DNA of 64,000 nt from Bacteroidales bacterium UBA5833 (GCA_002433025.1 DJGZ01000060.1:168548-232547); one strand, 5' to 3'; counted from the first letter of the stretch, positions 51,408 to 61,906 are shown. Numbers and translations: made by a program. Notes: a model not told the origin generated them from the letters alone.

Positions 51408-52208
51408 GCATTATGACCTTTTCTTTTCGACAAGCCGGCTGTCCGTTAAACCCCTGCCTGATCACGTTTATTTATTGAAATTCGGATTAAAAGTAACTTA
51501 CATAGCAGCGCTTTTCGATACAAAAAGCCTGTTTATGTAGTAATTCCTGTTGTCCGAACTAAAACAGGTTCCCCTCAAATACCTTACATTCAATTATTTA
51601 CAAAATCATTGCATTAGTAAAAAAAATTCCCGCAAAATGAAATTATTATTCATCCGGCAATAACCAATGAGCAAAAATGACGGATACAGATCCGTTAAAT
51701 GCTATCTTTTAGGGGTTTGGGGTAGCATAGGATCCGGCGCTAACTGTAAAAATATTTTACAGCCTAAAACTGTTCAACTATTTACGTAAACACCTGAATT
51801 ACAGACAAAAATAGCAATTTTTTCATATAAATCAAGCGAAATCGTACACTTTTTTCAACTTTATAATTACAACCAGGAACAGGCTGTTTTGGCTGCTTCA
51901 CATGCGGAACTAACTTCATATTGAAATCCAGCTTATTAACTGCGGAATACATGTAAGTCAAAAGAGGCGTTGGAAAATAAGCCGCATCGGAAATCTGACT
52001 TCATATATATTGACATTGCTGATTAGAATTGGTAACCCTGCTTTGCCTTCATATATATCCAGTTATTTGATACTGAATTACTACAGTGGGCACAATATCG
52101 AAGTTCAATATATGCTTTTTTTTCAGACCTTTGCCCGGATCCGGACCAAACAGTCGTGACCTTTATCAACCTATGTAAACGCGCCGGTCAGGGCTGATTC
52201 AAAAAAAG
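51408..52208. other. 801-base gene-free spacer
   Basis: A+T-rich divergent spacer between the radical SAM gene (minus) and the beta-helix gene (plus). I see no coding frame with support. A GACCTTTG sequence at about 52125-52132 is one base from the -7 consensus and could serve the plus-strand gene. Nothing else stands out. Confidence 0.4.
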
Positions 52209-53807
52209 ATGATAATGAATAAACCTATTGTCGTAATTCAAGTATTGGCTTTTCTGCTGAACTTCTATGATACAGGGCATTCGCAAACTATACTGATACA
52301 AGGTAACCAATCAGGAATATTGGATGCTGACACAGTAATGATAGCAGGCAATGTTACGGTACCTGCCGGCGAACAACTGAAATTTAAAGCAGGGACAATG
52401 GTTCTGGCAACCGGGCATTTCAGATTGGATGTCAATGGCAGCATATCAGCCATTGGTGAGCCCGGAAGTCCGGTTGTTTTTTCGGTTGCTGATACAGCAG
52501 GCTTCTCAAATTACGCAACCGGAAGGGGCGGGTGGGATGGTTTTCATTTCAACGGAAACGACCCTCTGTCGGATTCATCAGTTTTTAAGTACTGCCGGTT
52601 TGAGTATGGTAAGGCAGTCGGTGATTCATTGGGAAAAATGGGCGGCATCTTCAATATCAGAGATTTCGGAAGAATATCTGTTTCCAATTGCACATTTATA
52701 AATAATTATGCTTACCACTGGGGTGGCGCTATTTTTACTGAATCAGGCGATATCAGGATAAGCTGCAGCACCTTTCAGGGTAATGTATGCGGGCAGTCTG
52801 CTCCGCCGTACGGATACGGAGGTGCCGTTTGCTTCAGGTATTCACGCCCGGAAATATTTGGATGCGAATTTACCGGTAATACTTCAACCGGGATAGGCGG
52901 GGCAATATCTCTTGAATACACTGATGCATTGGTAAGTAACAACAGATTTCTTGATAATTTCAGCGGGCTTGGCGGAGCGCTGGGCTACCTCAGGTCAGCG
53001 CCTGCCAGGATAGTGGAAGGAAACCTTTTTGTAAACAACTCCTGCCTGTTTTTCGGCGGCGCCATTGCCTTTATCAAAGCATGTCCGTTGGTGCTCCACA
53101 ACACAATTACTGACAACCACTCTTCTTCATACGGCGGAGCGGTGTATTGTAACGACAGCGCTGCTCCGGTTGTTGTAAATACTATAATCCACGGCAATCA
53201 AGCCGGTGAAGGTGCACAGTTGTACATCTGGGATATTCTCTCGGCGCCTGAATTCTACCATTGTAATATTCAGGGCGGAAAAGAAGCTTTCGGAGGAACC
53301 GGAGGCATTGGATTCCATTCTGTTTATAGTAATAACATCGACACACTACCTGCCTTTCTGAATAACGGACCTCACCCCTACTCCCTGCAAAGCAACTCAC
53401 CTTGCATTAACAAGGGGATGTTCGATCCCGGATGGATGTTCTATCCGGATAAAGACTTATCGGGAAACCCCAGAATCGACGGGATGTTACCGGATATCGG
53501 GGCCTATGAATATCAGAATGATCTTGGCTCGGATTTTCACATTGTTTCTGCTGACATTAAAGTCAGCCCCAATCCGTTCAGCGATCTTTTATGCATTGAC
53601 CTCGGCAAAACATACACTGAACCAGTATACCTGAATATCTTTGACGGAAGGGGTATCCGGGTACATTCGGCGATGATTGATCCGGGCATTCAGTCATACA
53701 CGTGGAACTGCAACATACATAATAATGGTGTGTTAAGTAAGGGAATATTTATTATCAAACTCATATCACCGGATTTTCAGGCTGCCAGAGTAGTTATTCT
53801 GAAATAA
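52209..53807 (+). CDS. Secreted right-handed beta-helix protein with type IX sorting domain
   Basis: A 532-residue exported protein; the start may be the ATG at 52209 or at 52215, both just before the signal peptide that ends near GHSQ. Residues about 100-350 contain successive turns of a parallel right-handed beta-helix with recurring GGA-(V/I) and NNxF motifs, such as SNCTFINNYAYHWGGAIFTESGDI, GCEFTGNTSTGIGGAISLEY and NRFLDNFSGLGGAL. The C-terminal part has SPCINKGMFDPG and IDGMLPDIGAYEY, common in this type, and a Por secretion domain (VSPNPFSDLLCIDL to ARVVILK). It is probably a surface or released carbohydrate-related protein; no catalytic motif is visible. Confidence 0.88.
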   Translation: MIMNKPIVVIQVLAFLLNFYDTGHSQTILIQGNQSGILDADTVMIAGNVTVPAGEQLKFKAGTMVLATGHFRLDVNGSISAIGEPGSPVVFSVADTAGFSNYATGRGGWDGFHFNGNDPLSDSSVFKYCRFEYGKAVGDSLGKMGGIFNIRDFGRISVSNCTFINNYAYHWGGAIFTESGDIRISCSTFQGNVCGQSAPPYGYGGAVCFRYSRPEIFGCEFTGNTSTGIGGAISLEYTDALVSNNRFLDNFSGLGGALGYLRSAPARIVEGNLFVNNSCLFFGGAIAFIKACPLVLHNTITDNHSSSYGGAVYCNDSAAPVVVNTIIHGNQAGEGAQLYIWDILSAPEFYHCNIQGGKEAFGGTGGIGFHSVYSNNIDTLPAFLNNGPHPYSLQSNSPCINKGMFDPGWMFYPDKDLSGNPRIDGMLPDIGAYEYQNDLGSDFHIVSADIKVSPNPFSDLLCIDLGKTYTEPVYLNIFDGRGIRVHSAMIDPGIQSYTWNCNIHNNGVLSKGIFIIKLISPDFQAARVVILK

Positions 53808-54237
53808 AACGACGGAGGGGTTGAGCCTTTACGCCGAGTTTAAAGGGTTGACCATCTGACAATTCGGTTTATAAAAATAGCACTTTCCGAAGGACTGCGT
53901 ATCACCTCGATCCGCATAGATTTTTAAGAAAATTGACTAAATTGCTAATAAAAAGTAAATGTGCGATAAATACCTGTTCATTTTACAGGTTAATGAGTTG
54001 CCGCAGTAAAGCAATAAATTCAGACTGAGTATCCCGGTATCATCTAAGATTTGTACTAATCATATGGATATCATTATTTTAAAAATTATTACGATCTATG
54101 ATTACATTTAAAAAACGAAGTGTTTTAAAATGAATTATTCAATGATAATAACATATATATCTGACAAACAATCACATAAATAGACGCCCTTACATAATCT
54201 TATTATCAGTTATATCTTAGTAATTTTTTTTAATATT
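53808..54237. other. Gene-free A+T-rich spacer upstream of the ROK gene
   Basis: No supported frame on either strand. The right half is strongly A+T-rich, as expected for a promoter-upstream region, and leads into the promoter at 54238-54268. Confidence 0.5.
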
Positions 54238-54268
54238 TTTGTTGCTTAAACGAAAATCAATAACTTTA
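54238..54268 (+). promoter_or_regulatory. Promoter of the amino-sugar operon
   Basis: A perfect -33 TTTG (54238-54241) and TAACTTTA (54261-54268), one base from TAnnTTTG, are separated by exactly 19 bases. The start would be about 25 bases before the ROK ATG at 54300. Confidence 0.7.
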
Positions 54269-54299
54269 CAATATTGTAACCCATAAAATATCCGATGAT

Positions 54300-55529
54300 A
54301 TGGCAGGAATAAAGTATCTTTTTAAAAGTTCCTTTAGCGAAGAACCTCTTAAAAACAATCAATTACGAAAGCTTAATCTTAAGCAGTTCATTGTCAGGGA
54401 GTTGTATCAGCACACAAACCTTTCCATTCACAATCTGGCCCGCACCATAAAGATGAGCACTCCGACCATTACACGGGCGCTTGAAGAACTGATTTCAGAA
54501 GGGATGGTTACTGAGATAGGCATTGGCGAATCCACCGGTGGAAGGCGTCCGAGCATCTATGGCCTGAATCCATTATCACGTTTTGTGATCGGGATTGACA
54601 TTGAACGATATTTCATCAGGATAGGGCTGTTTAATTTTGCCAATCAGCCGGTTTCTGAAATTCACGAACTCAATACAGGACTTGAAACTCAGTCGGACAT
54701 CATTGGTTTTATTACTGAAAAGATTTCTGAATTAATTGAGGCATACGGCGTGGATGAAAACAATATCCTTGGGATCGGAATTTCATTGCCGGGGCTGATT
54801 GATATGCGTACTGGACTGTCTTACACTTATCTGAATACCGGTAAGCCTGTTGCCCAGATTTTAAGTGAACGAACTTCCCTGCCTGTCTTTATAGAGCAGG
54901 ACACCAGGGCAATGGCATGGGGCGAACAGTCGTTCGGGCTTGCACGGGACCTGAAGAACGTTCTGTGCCTAAACATTGGTTCGGGTATCGGGCTAAGCAT
55001 GATCCTTGACGGAAAAATTTACATGGGCCACACAGGCTATTCAGGTGAATTTGGCCATATTCAGATCGAGCCTAACGGACAACTCTGTCACTGCGGTAAA
55101 ATAGGCTGCATCGAAACCGTAGCTTCCGGTAAAGTGATGCTTGCAAAGGCTAAAAAAGACATTGCAGACGGCGCCATCACCCAGATCAGCAGCATGATCG
55201 GAGGCGACCTGTCGAAACTTAATATAAGGATTATCCTGAACGCCGCCCGCGAAGGCGATCAGTACGCCATTGACCTTCTTGCAAGGATCGGTGAAGCACT
55301 CGGTAAGGGTTTGGCTACACTCATCCATTTGTTCAATCCGGAACTGATCATCATCGGAGGGGAAATATCGAAAGCAGCTGATTATCTGATTGCACCCATA
55401 GAGAGCAACCTGAACATTTATTCCATTGCCAGAATCCGGCGTGATGCCGTGATTGTCGCTTCGGAGCTGAGCGATAACGCCAGGCTGATGGGCACCGTGG
55501 CACTGGTTATGAATAAAATATTTGCCTGA
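54300..55529 (+). CDS. ROK family transcriptional regulator (NagC-like)
   Basis: A 409-residue protein with an N-terminal winged helix (about 22-85, with LARTIKMSTPTITRALEELISEGMVTEIG) and a C-terminal ROK sugar-binding domain. The zinc motif CHCGKIGCIE (about 263-272) and the GISLPGLID segment are present. It should repress or activate the following genes and respond to an amino sugar or its phosphate, as NagC does with GlcNAc-6-phosphate; here the downstream kinase acts on C1, so the inducer may differ. It leads the operon with its own promoter and may control itself. Confidence 0.9.
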   Translation: MAGIKYLFKSSFSEEPLKNNQLRKLNLKQFIVRELYQHTNLSIHNLARTIKMSTPTITRALEELISEGMVTEIGIGESTGGRRPSIYGLNPLSRFVIGIDIERYFIRIGLFNFANQPVSEIHELNTGLETQSDIIGFITEKISELIEAYGVDENNILGIGISLPGLIDMRTGLSYTYLNTGKPVAQILSERTSLPVFIEQDTRAMAWGEQSFGLARDLKNVLCLNIGSGIGLSMILDGKIYMGHTGYSGEFGHIQIEPNGQLCHCGKIGCIETVASGKVMLAKAKKDIADGAITQISSMIGGDLSKLNIRIILNAAREGDQYAIDLLARIGEALGKGLATLIHLFNPELIIIGGEISKAADYLIAPIESNLNIYSIARIRRDAVIVASELSDNARLMGTVALVMNKIFA

Positions 55530-55590
55530 TAACGTCTGTTTGCCCATTCAGTTTTCCCCATGACAATATTAACCCTAATAAAAACTAATT

Positions 55591-57432
55591 ATGCTTCTGC
55601 AATCTGTTGACTGGATTATTATTGCAGTATTCTTCGTTATTCTTCTTACAATCGGTTATCTGGCCTCTAAAAATGCAAGCCGCAGCGCCGCCGATTTTTT
55701 TGTTTCCGGCAGAAGCATGCCCTGGTGGTTGCTGGGCGTTTCCATGGTTGCAACAACGTTTTCATGCGACACCCCAAACCTGGTTACCGACATGGTAAGA
55801 CAAAACGGGGTTGCTGCCAACTGGATGTGGTGGGCATTTCTGCTCACCGGAATGCTTACCGTATTTATATATGCCAAATTGTGGAACAGGTCAAAAGTTC
55901 TGACTGATCTCGAATTCTATGAAATAAGGTACAGCGGAAAAACAGCAGCTTTTCTGCGTGGATTCAGGGCTATTTACCTGGGCTTCTTTTTCAATGTGAT
56001 GGTCATCGCCAGTGTTTCGCTGGCATTCATCAAAATTGCGGCCGTGATGCTTGGCTTATCCCCTGCAGTCGCCCTGATCATCGCTGCAGTCGTGGTTGTA
56101 TTCTACAGCGGCCTGGGTGGTTTAAAATCGATTCTCTACACCGACCTTTTCCAGTTTTCCATGGCGATGATCGGAGCTTTCGGCGCCGCCTGGTACGTTA
56201 CCACATCTTCTGATGTTGGTGGTTTACAAGCTCTTTTAAGTCACCCGGATGTAAGCGGAAAACTCAGCCTGATCCCGGACATCAAACAAACCGATGTATT
56301 TCTGAGCATTCTGATCGTTCCTTTGGCAGTGCAGTGGTGGGCAGCCTGGTATCCGGGCGCGGAGCCCGGGGGAGGCGGGTATGTAGCCCAACGGATGCTT
56401 TCAGCCAAATCAGAAAAACATGCCATGGGCGCTACATTGCTTTTTAACTTTTTTCATTACGCACTCAGGCCCTGGCCATGGATCATCGTCGGGCTTGCCT
56501 CTCTTATCGTATTCCCCGATATTGCATCACTGAGGACAGCTTTTCCAAACGTCCCTGCACAGTTTATACAACATGATTTTGCCTATCCGGCCATGCTTTC
56601 ACGCTACCTGCCGGTTGGCTTTCTTGGCCTGGTGGTGGCTTCACTAATTGCCGCATTTATGTCGACAGTTGCATCTCAGGTCAACTGGGGTTCCTCGTAC
56701 ATGGTTAATGATTTCTATGCACGTTTTTTGAACAAATCTGCCACAGAAAAGCAGAAAGTCCTCGTTGGCAGGATTTCAACTGTTGCCCTGATGTTTTTTT
56801 CCGTACTGCTTGCGCTGGTACTGGAGAATGCCCTGCAGGCTTTCCAGTATATGCTGATGATCGGGGCCGGCACGGGTCTGATATATATCCTCCGGTGGTT
56901 CTGGTGGAGAATCAATGCTTTCACAGAACTTTCAGCTATGATTGCTGCCGGAGTCTTTTCACTTGCCTTTATCCTTACTGAAAATCTGTTCCTTATTCGC
57001 ACCGGCCACGGAATGGTTGAACTCTGGGGCATCACCCTTTCTTTCACTGTCTGGAATATTGTAAAATTTATTGGGGTTGTCGCAGCTACCTCTCTGGTCT
57101 GGATCATTGTTACCTATCTTACCCCTCCCTCTTCTGATGAAACATTGCAGAAATTCTATACCAAAATCAGGCCCGGCGGCCCCGGATGGAAAGCGGTCAG
57201 AGTGAAAGCACTCAGCCAGGGAATTGACCTGCAGAAAGAAGATGACCTCAGATGGGATGTACCGACAGGGATTCTTTGTATGTTACTGGGATGCGTCGCT
57301 GTGTACAGTATTTTATTCTCCACCGGATTTTTCCTTTACGGAAAAATGATCCCGGCACTCGCTTTCCTTTCTTCAGGAGTAATTGCATCATTCCTTCTTT
57401 CAAGAACATGGAAAAAACTAAAGACAAGATGA
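55591..57432 (+). CDS. Sodium:solute symporter (SSS family), likely sugar
   Basis: A 613-residue inner-membrane transporter with about 13-14 hydrophobic segments. SSS marks include DWIIIAVFFVILLTIGYLASKNASRSAADFFVSGRSMPWWLLGVSMVATTFS at the N-terminus and VGFLGLVVASLIAAFMSTVASQVNWGSSY near residue 350, with the sodium-site region. It is of the sugar/SGLT-like subgroup. With a ROK regulator before it and N-acetylhexosamine enzymes after it, N-acetylglucosamine or N-acetylgalactosamine is the likely load, by context. It follows the ROK gene by 61 bases. Confidence 0.9.
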   Translation: MLLQSVDWIIIAVFFVILLTIGYLASKNASRSAADFFVSGRSMPWWLLGVSMVATTFSCDTPNLVTDMVRQNGVAANWMWWAFLLTGMLTVFIYAKLWNRSKVLTDLEFYEIRYSGKTAAFLRGFRAIYLGFFFNVMVIASVSLAFIKIAAVMLGLSPAVALIIAAVVVVFYSGLGGLKSILYTDLFQFSMAMIGAFGAAWYVTTSSDVGGLQALLSHPDVSGKLSLIPDIKQTDVFLSILIVPLAVQWWAAWYPGAEPGGGGYVAQRMLSAKSEKHAMGATLLFNFFHYALRPWPWIIVGLASLIVFPDIASLRTAFPNVPAQFIQHDFAYPAMLSRYLPVGFLGLVVASLIAAFMSTVASQVNWGSSYMVNDFYARFLNKSATEKQKVLVGRISTVALMFFSVLLALVLENALQAFQYMLMIGAGTGLIYILRWFWWRINAFTELSAMIAAGVFSLAFILTENLFLIRTGHGMVELWGITLSFTVWNIVKFIGVVAATSLVWIIVTYLTPPSSDETLQKFYTKIRPGGPGWKAVRVKALSQGIDLQKEDDLRWDVPTGILCMLLGCVAVYSILFSTGFFLYGKMIPALAFLSSGVIASFLLSRTWKKLKTR

Positions 57433-57447
57433 TTTAATTTTCAGACA

Positions 57448-58356
57448 ATGAAACCTACACTGGTCATACTCGCCGCCGGCATGGGAAGCCGGTACGGCGG
57501 ACTTAAACAAATTGATCCCATTGGTCCTTCGGGTGAAACCATACTTGATTATTCGGTATTTGATGCCATCAGGGCAGGATTCGGAAAAGTTGTTTTTATT
57601 ATCCGGAAAGAGATTGAAAATGATTTTAAAGAGGTTTTTGTCAGCCGGCTGAGCAAACACATTGAAATTGAATGGGTGTTCCAGGAACTTGACAACCTGC
57701 CTCCGGGCTACAGCGTTCCGCAGGGAAGGGTGAAACCCTGGGGAACAGGACACGCATTGATTATGGTAGCCGATGCTGTAAAAGAACCATTCGCCGTGAT
57801 CAATGCCGATGATTTTTACGGCCGGCAGGCCTTTGAAACCATTGCCGGCTTTTTCAATGAACAGGAAAAGCAAAATAAGGATGATTATGCAATGGTGGCC
57901 TACGAGTTAAGCAATACCCTCTCCGACTTCGGTACCGTATCGAGAGGAATTTGCGTTACCGACAGACAGGAATGGCTAAAAAGTGTCACGGAACTTACCA
58001 GAATAGCAAAAACAGCAAGTGGCATCGCCGATATTCAGCCCGACGGGAAAACAACATTGCTCAGGGAAAATGATCCGGTGTCAATGAACTTCTGGGGTTT
58101 TACACCATCTTTATTCAATCATATGAAAAAAGAGTTCATCCTGTTTCTTAACTCAGATAAAGACCATCTCAAATCCGAATTTTATATTCCTTCGGTGGTT
58201 GACACCCTTATAAAATCGGGACAGGAGAAGGTTAAAGTACTCAGAAACCCCGGACAATGGTTTGGCATCACCTATCAGGAAGACAAACCCCTGGTGGTTG
58301 AAAAAATCAGGAATCTGGTAAGAAACGGCCACTACCCCGAAAAGCTTTGGGAATAA
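57448..58356 (+). CDS. Sugar-phosphate nucleotidyltransferase
   Basis: A 302-residue cytoplasmic enzyme of the NTP-transferase fold. The signature LAAGMGSRYGGLKQ at 8-21 binds the nucleotide, and VINADDFYG near residue 112 holds the metal-binding Asp. It should join a sugar-1-phosphate to a nucleoside triphosphate. It sits 15 bases after the symporter gene and 89 bases before the NahK-like kinase gene. By context the product is probably UDP-N-acetylhexosamine, paralleling the bifidobacterial NahK and uridylyltransferase pair; the precise sugar and nucleotide are inference. Confidence 0.88.
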   Translation: MKPTLVILAAGMGSRYGGLKQIDPIGPSGETILDYSVFDAIRAGFGKVVFIIRKEIENDFKEVFVSRLSKHIEIEWVFQELDNLPPGYSVPQGRVKPWGTGHALIMVADAVKEPFAVINADDFYGRQAFETIAGFFNEQEKQNKDDYAMVAYELSNTLSDFGTVSRGICVTDRQEWLKSVTELTRIAKTASGIADIQPDGKTTLLRENDPVSMNFWGFTPSLFNHMKKEFILFLNSDKDHLKSEFYIPSVVDTLIKSGQEKVKVLRNPGQWFGITYQEDKPLVVEKIRNLVRNGHYPEKLWE

Positions 58357-58445
58357 AACTTCAGGATCGCCTGATTAAACATTGCTGCAAACAAACAATC
58401 CCTCCCGCCGGGAGATCTGGTTCATATTTTATCAGTAACTTTTGA

Positions 58446-59549
58446 ATGAAAACGGATGTAAAAAACATTCTTGACGTCTTTTTTGAGCCGGATGCAAAAA
58501 TGGATGCACTGCTGCTAAGCACCGGACATATCAACAAGACGTACAAAATCCTGGTCCATGGAATTCCGGCTTACATACTTCAACAGATAAACCATAAAGT
58601 GTTCAGTGACATTGACGGCCTGATGCGAAATACCAGGCTGGTACTGTCAACGCTTGCGACATATGTTGCGCAGAAACCGGGCCAGCTTCAGGTTCAGCGC
58701 CTTCTGCCAACCCTTGATGGTGACTGGGTTCACAGGGACAATGACGGCGGTTACTGGCGGATGTTTACCTATATCAGCGGGGCAAAAACCATTGAGTCTG
58801 TCCGTAAATACAGCCATGCTTATGAAGGCGGCAAGGCATATGGATTGTTTCTTGAGGGGGTTTCCAAACTGACTCCCGATCAATTGACAACTGTAATACC
58901 TGATTTTCATTCACTTGAGGCAAGATATAAAACATTTGAAAATGCGCTTGAATTAAATCTGGTCAACAGAAAATCTGAAGCTTCTGCAGAAATTGCTTTT
59001 GCCAAAGATACGATTGACAGGATGATGCTCATTCCGGAAATGATCAGTTCGGGTGAATTGCCAATAAGGATTGTACACAACGACACAAAATTCAACAACC
59101 TGATTTTTTCATCCGATGGCAGAGCAATCGCTGTAACGGATCTTGATACGGTTATGGCGGGCACTCCGCTGTTCGACTTTGGCGATGCCATCAGAACTGC
59201 TGCAAACAGAGGACGTGAAGATGAATCGGATATACGTAAAATCAGCTTCGATATATCTGTGTTTGAATCATTTGCCGCAGGGTATATCGAATGCGCTGAA
59301 GCTCTGCTAACCAGGGAAGAGATCAGACTTTTTCCTGTTGCGGCCCAATATATGACTTACATCATGGGGATCCGCTTTCTCACCGACTTTATAAACGGAG
59401 ACCTTTATTACCATACCAGATATCCCAGCCATAATCTTATCCGCTGCAGGGCTCAGTTTGCCCTGCTCAGCAGAATGGACGAGCAGATGCAGTCCATGAA
59501 CAAGGCCATAGCAAGGGTAACCGCCCGCCTGAATGCAGTTAAATCGTAA
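58446..59549 (+). CDS. N-acetylhexosamine 1-kinase-like protein (NahK group)
   Basis: A 367-residue cytoplasmic kinase of the aminoglycoside-phosphotransferase fold. The catalytic loop HNDTKFNN gives Asp213 and Asn218 and the metal site is VTDLDTV with Asp232/Asp234. The opening STGHINKTYKI, LQQINHKVFSDIDGLMRN and the GTPLFDFGDAIRTAAN region match the NahK group, which phosphorylates GlcNAc or GalNAc at C1. The adjacent nucleotidyltransferase gene and the hexosaminidase 11 bases downstream support this. Choice between GlcNAc and GalNAc cannot be made. Confidence 0.88.
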   Translation: MKTDVKNILDVFFEPDAKMDALLLSTGHINKTYKILVHGIPAYILQQINHKVFSDIDGLMRNTRLVLSTLATYVAQKPGQLQVQRLLPTLDGDWVHRDNDGGYWRMFTYISGAKTIESVRKYSHAYEGGKAYGLFLEGVSKLTPDQLTTVIPDFHSLEARYKTFENALELNLVNRKSEASAEIAFAKDTIDRMMLIPEMISSGELPIRIVHNDTKFNNLIFSSDGRAIAVTDLDTVMAGTPLFDFGDAIRTAANRGREDESDIRKISFDISVFESFAAGYIECAEALLTREEIRLFPVAAQYMTYIMGIRFLTDFINGDLYYHTRYPSHNLIRCRAQFALLSRMDEQMQSMNKAIARVTARLNAVKS

Positions 59550-59560
59550 ATTAGCCCCCT

Positions 59561-61906
59561 ATGAAAAAGCATTTTAAAGCATTTACCTCAATCCTTCTGA
59601 TTTTGACTGTTTTATATGGTTATGCAGAAACTGAAAAAGGTAAACCTATTCACAGTATTATTCCTGCCCCTGTAAGTTTCCAGAGGAGCAAGGGTACTTT
59701 CATTATTAAGCCGGAAACTGCTGTTTTCATTAACTCATCTTCAAAGGAACTGTCTAAACTGGCCGGGACCCTTAACGAAGCGCTGAGCCATTATGGAATT
59801 TCCCCGCTTTCCGTCGCAACACAGCAGCAGGACAGACTGCCGGCCAACAGTATTCTGCTTAGTATTGACAACTACAATGAAATCAGCAACAAGGAGGGTT
59901 ACATCCTTGAAGTATCCAGAAAAAACATCACGCTGAAAGCAACCACCGGAAAAGGAATCTTTTACGGCTTGCAAAGCCTTTTCCAGCTTATGCCGGTAAA
60001 AGGCAATGGCAGGTACGGATCATCTCCGGTAAAGATTCCGGCATGTAAAATCATCGATTACCCAAGATTTCCGCACAGGGGCATGCACCTGGATGTCGGG
60101 AGGCATATGTTTCCGGTTGAGTTTATTAAGAAATACATTGACCTGATGTCAATGTACAAAATCAACAATTTTCACTGGCACCTCACCGAAGACCAGGGTT
60201 GGCGGCTTGAAATCAGGAAATACCCCCTGCTAACAGAAACGGGGGCTTTCCGGAGAAGTTCCCCCATCGGAAGAAATGCCGGAGATGACAATATTTTTTA
60301 TGGAGGATTTTACACACAGGATGAAGCCAGAGAGATCGTTGAATATGCCTCCGGAAAATATGTAAATGTTATTCCCGAAATTGAGATGCCCGGGCATGCG
60401 CTTGCTGCGCTTGCCTCATACCCTCATCTGGGTTGTACAGGCGGGCCTTATGAAGTATGGACAATGTGGGGCGTTCACGATGATATTTTCTGTGCAGGGA
60501 ACGAAGAGGTTTTTCAATTTCTGGAAGATGTTCTTACTGAAGTCATGGATATTTTTCCATCAAAATACATCCACATAGGGGGTGACGAAGCCCCAAAAAC
60601 CAGATGGGATGTTTGTGAAAATTGCCGGCAACGGATAATGGATGAGCAACTTAAAGATTCTCATGAGCTTCAGAGTTACTTTATTACCCGTATTGAAAAG
60701 TTTCTGAACAAACACGGCCGCCAGATTATAGGCTGGGATGAAATTCTGGAAGGAGGGCTCGCCCCGGGCGCTACTGTTATGTCGTGGAGAGGTACCGAAG
60801 GCGGGATCGCAGCAGCCAAAATGGGACATGATGTAATAATGAGCCCGGGAAGTCATTGCTATTTGGATCATTATCAGGCCAATCCGGCCGGCGAACCTTT
60901 TGCAATCGGAGGATTAACCACGCTTAAGAAAACATACAGCTTTGAACCCGTTCCAGATGTGCTGAATGAAAAAGAAAGCAGGCATATTCTGGGGGCGCAG
61001 GGGAATGTATGGACAGAATACATAAAAACCCCCTCTCACGTCGAATACATGGCCTATCCAAGAGCCATTGCATTGGCCGAAGTGAACTGGTCTCCCCGTG
61101 AATCGAGAAACTGGGAAAACTTTGTCGGACGGCTGGTGGTGAATATGAAACGCCTGGATCTGAAGCATGTAAATTACAGTAAAAGCGCGTTTGGAGTAGA
61201 TATCAGCATGCAATACGATGAGAATTCAGGAAAACTGAAAGCCGTATTAAAATCAGACCTTCCGGGTGCTGAGATTTTATATTCAATCACGGATAGGAGC
61301 GGCACCAGCAGCGGGCGTATTTACAGGGCCCCTTTTGAAATCAGTGATATTACAACCATCAAAGCATGGCTCAGCAACAAAAGCGGGTTGCCATTGAAGA
61401 TTTCCGAACGAAAAGTATGGTATAACGATGCATTTGGCATCAAACCGCTGATGAATTCTTTATACGACCATCGCTATCAGGCCAATGGAAATATCAGCCT
61501 TACCGACGGGCTTAGAGGGGATGCCAATTCCCTGATCAGCGACTGGCTTGGTTTCCTTGGGGAAGATGCAGACCTGATTATTGACCTTGGAAGTGTAAAA
61601 GATATTCAGAATGTGAGTATCGGACTGCTGCACAATCCGGGTAACTGGATTTTTATTCCGGCTGCCGTTGAAATAAAACTTTCGGAAGATGGGATCAATT
61701 ATACTGATGCCGGAGGCAACAAACCCGACATCATCACCCCTTCAGAACCTGGCGGCATCCTGTATTCATTAATAAATATCCAGCAGAAAGCCAGGTACAT
61801 TCATGTCAAAGCCAAAAACATCAGGAACTGCCCCGAAGGCCACCCGGGAGAAGGCAACAAAGCATGGCTTTTCGTTGATGAAGTGCTGGTAAATTCGGAA
61901 CTCTGA
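59561..61906 (+). CDS. Beta-N-acetylhexosaminidase, GH20
   Basis: A 781-residue exported glycosidase with a signal peptide (ends YGYAE near residue 22). An N-terminal GH20b domain (about 30-160) precedes the GH20 barrel (from YPRFPHRGMHLDVGRHMF), with the substrate-assisted catalytic pair Asp342-Glu343 in HIGGDEAPKTRW. The C-terminal part has a chitobiase-type Ig-like domain (YRAPFEISDITTIKAWL) and a discoidin-like carbohydrate-binding domain (LIIDLGSVKDIQNVSIGLLHN to LFVDEVLVNSEL). No sorting domain or lipobox, so probably periplasmic. It releases terminal GlcNAc or GalNAc, feeding the kinase and nucleotidyltransferase just upstream. Confidence 0.94.
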   Translation: MKKHFKAFTSILLILTVLYGYAETEKGKPIHSIIPAPVSFQRSKGTFIIKPETAVFINSSSKELSKLAGTLNEALSHYGISPLSVATQQQDRLPANSILLSIDNYNEISNKEGYILEVSRKNITLKATTGKGIFYGLQSLFQLMPVKGNGRYGSSPVKIPACKIIDYPRFPHRGMHLDVGRHMFPVEFIKKYIDLMSMYKINNFHWHLTEDQGWRLEIRKYPLLTETGAFRRSSPIGRNAGDDNIFYGGFYTQDEAREIVEYASGKYVNVIPEIEMPGHALAALASYPHLGCTGGPYEVWTMWGVHDDIFCAGNEEVFQFLEDVLTEVMDIFPSKYIHIGGDEAPKTRWDVCENCRQRIMDEQLKDSHELQSYFITRIEKFLNKHGRQIIGWDEILEGGLAPGATVMSWRGTEGGIAAAKMGHDVIMSPGSHCYLDHYQANPAGEPFAIGGLTTLKKTYSFEPVPDVLNEKESRHILGAQGNVWTEYIKTPSHVEYMAYPRAIALAEVNWSPRESRNWENFVGRLVVNMKRLDLKHVNYSKSAFGVDISMQYDENSGKLKAVLKSDLPGAEILYSITDRSGTSSGRIYRAPFEISDITTIKAWLSNKSGLPLKISERKVWYNDAFGIKPLMNSLYDHRYQANGNISLTDGLRGDANSLISDWLGFLGEDADLIIDLGSVKDIQNVSIGLLHNPGNWIFIPAAVEIKLSEDGINYTDAGGNKPDIITPSEPGGILYSLINIQQKARYIHVKAKNIRNCPEGHPGEGNKAWLFVDEVLVNSEL

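Noticed and set aside
57418..57873. 151-residue minus-strand frame
   Set aside because: Antisense of the nucleotidyltransferase gene with no motif.
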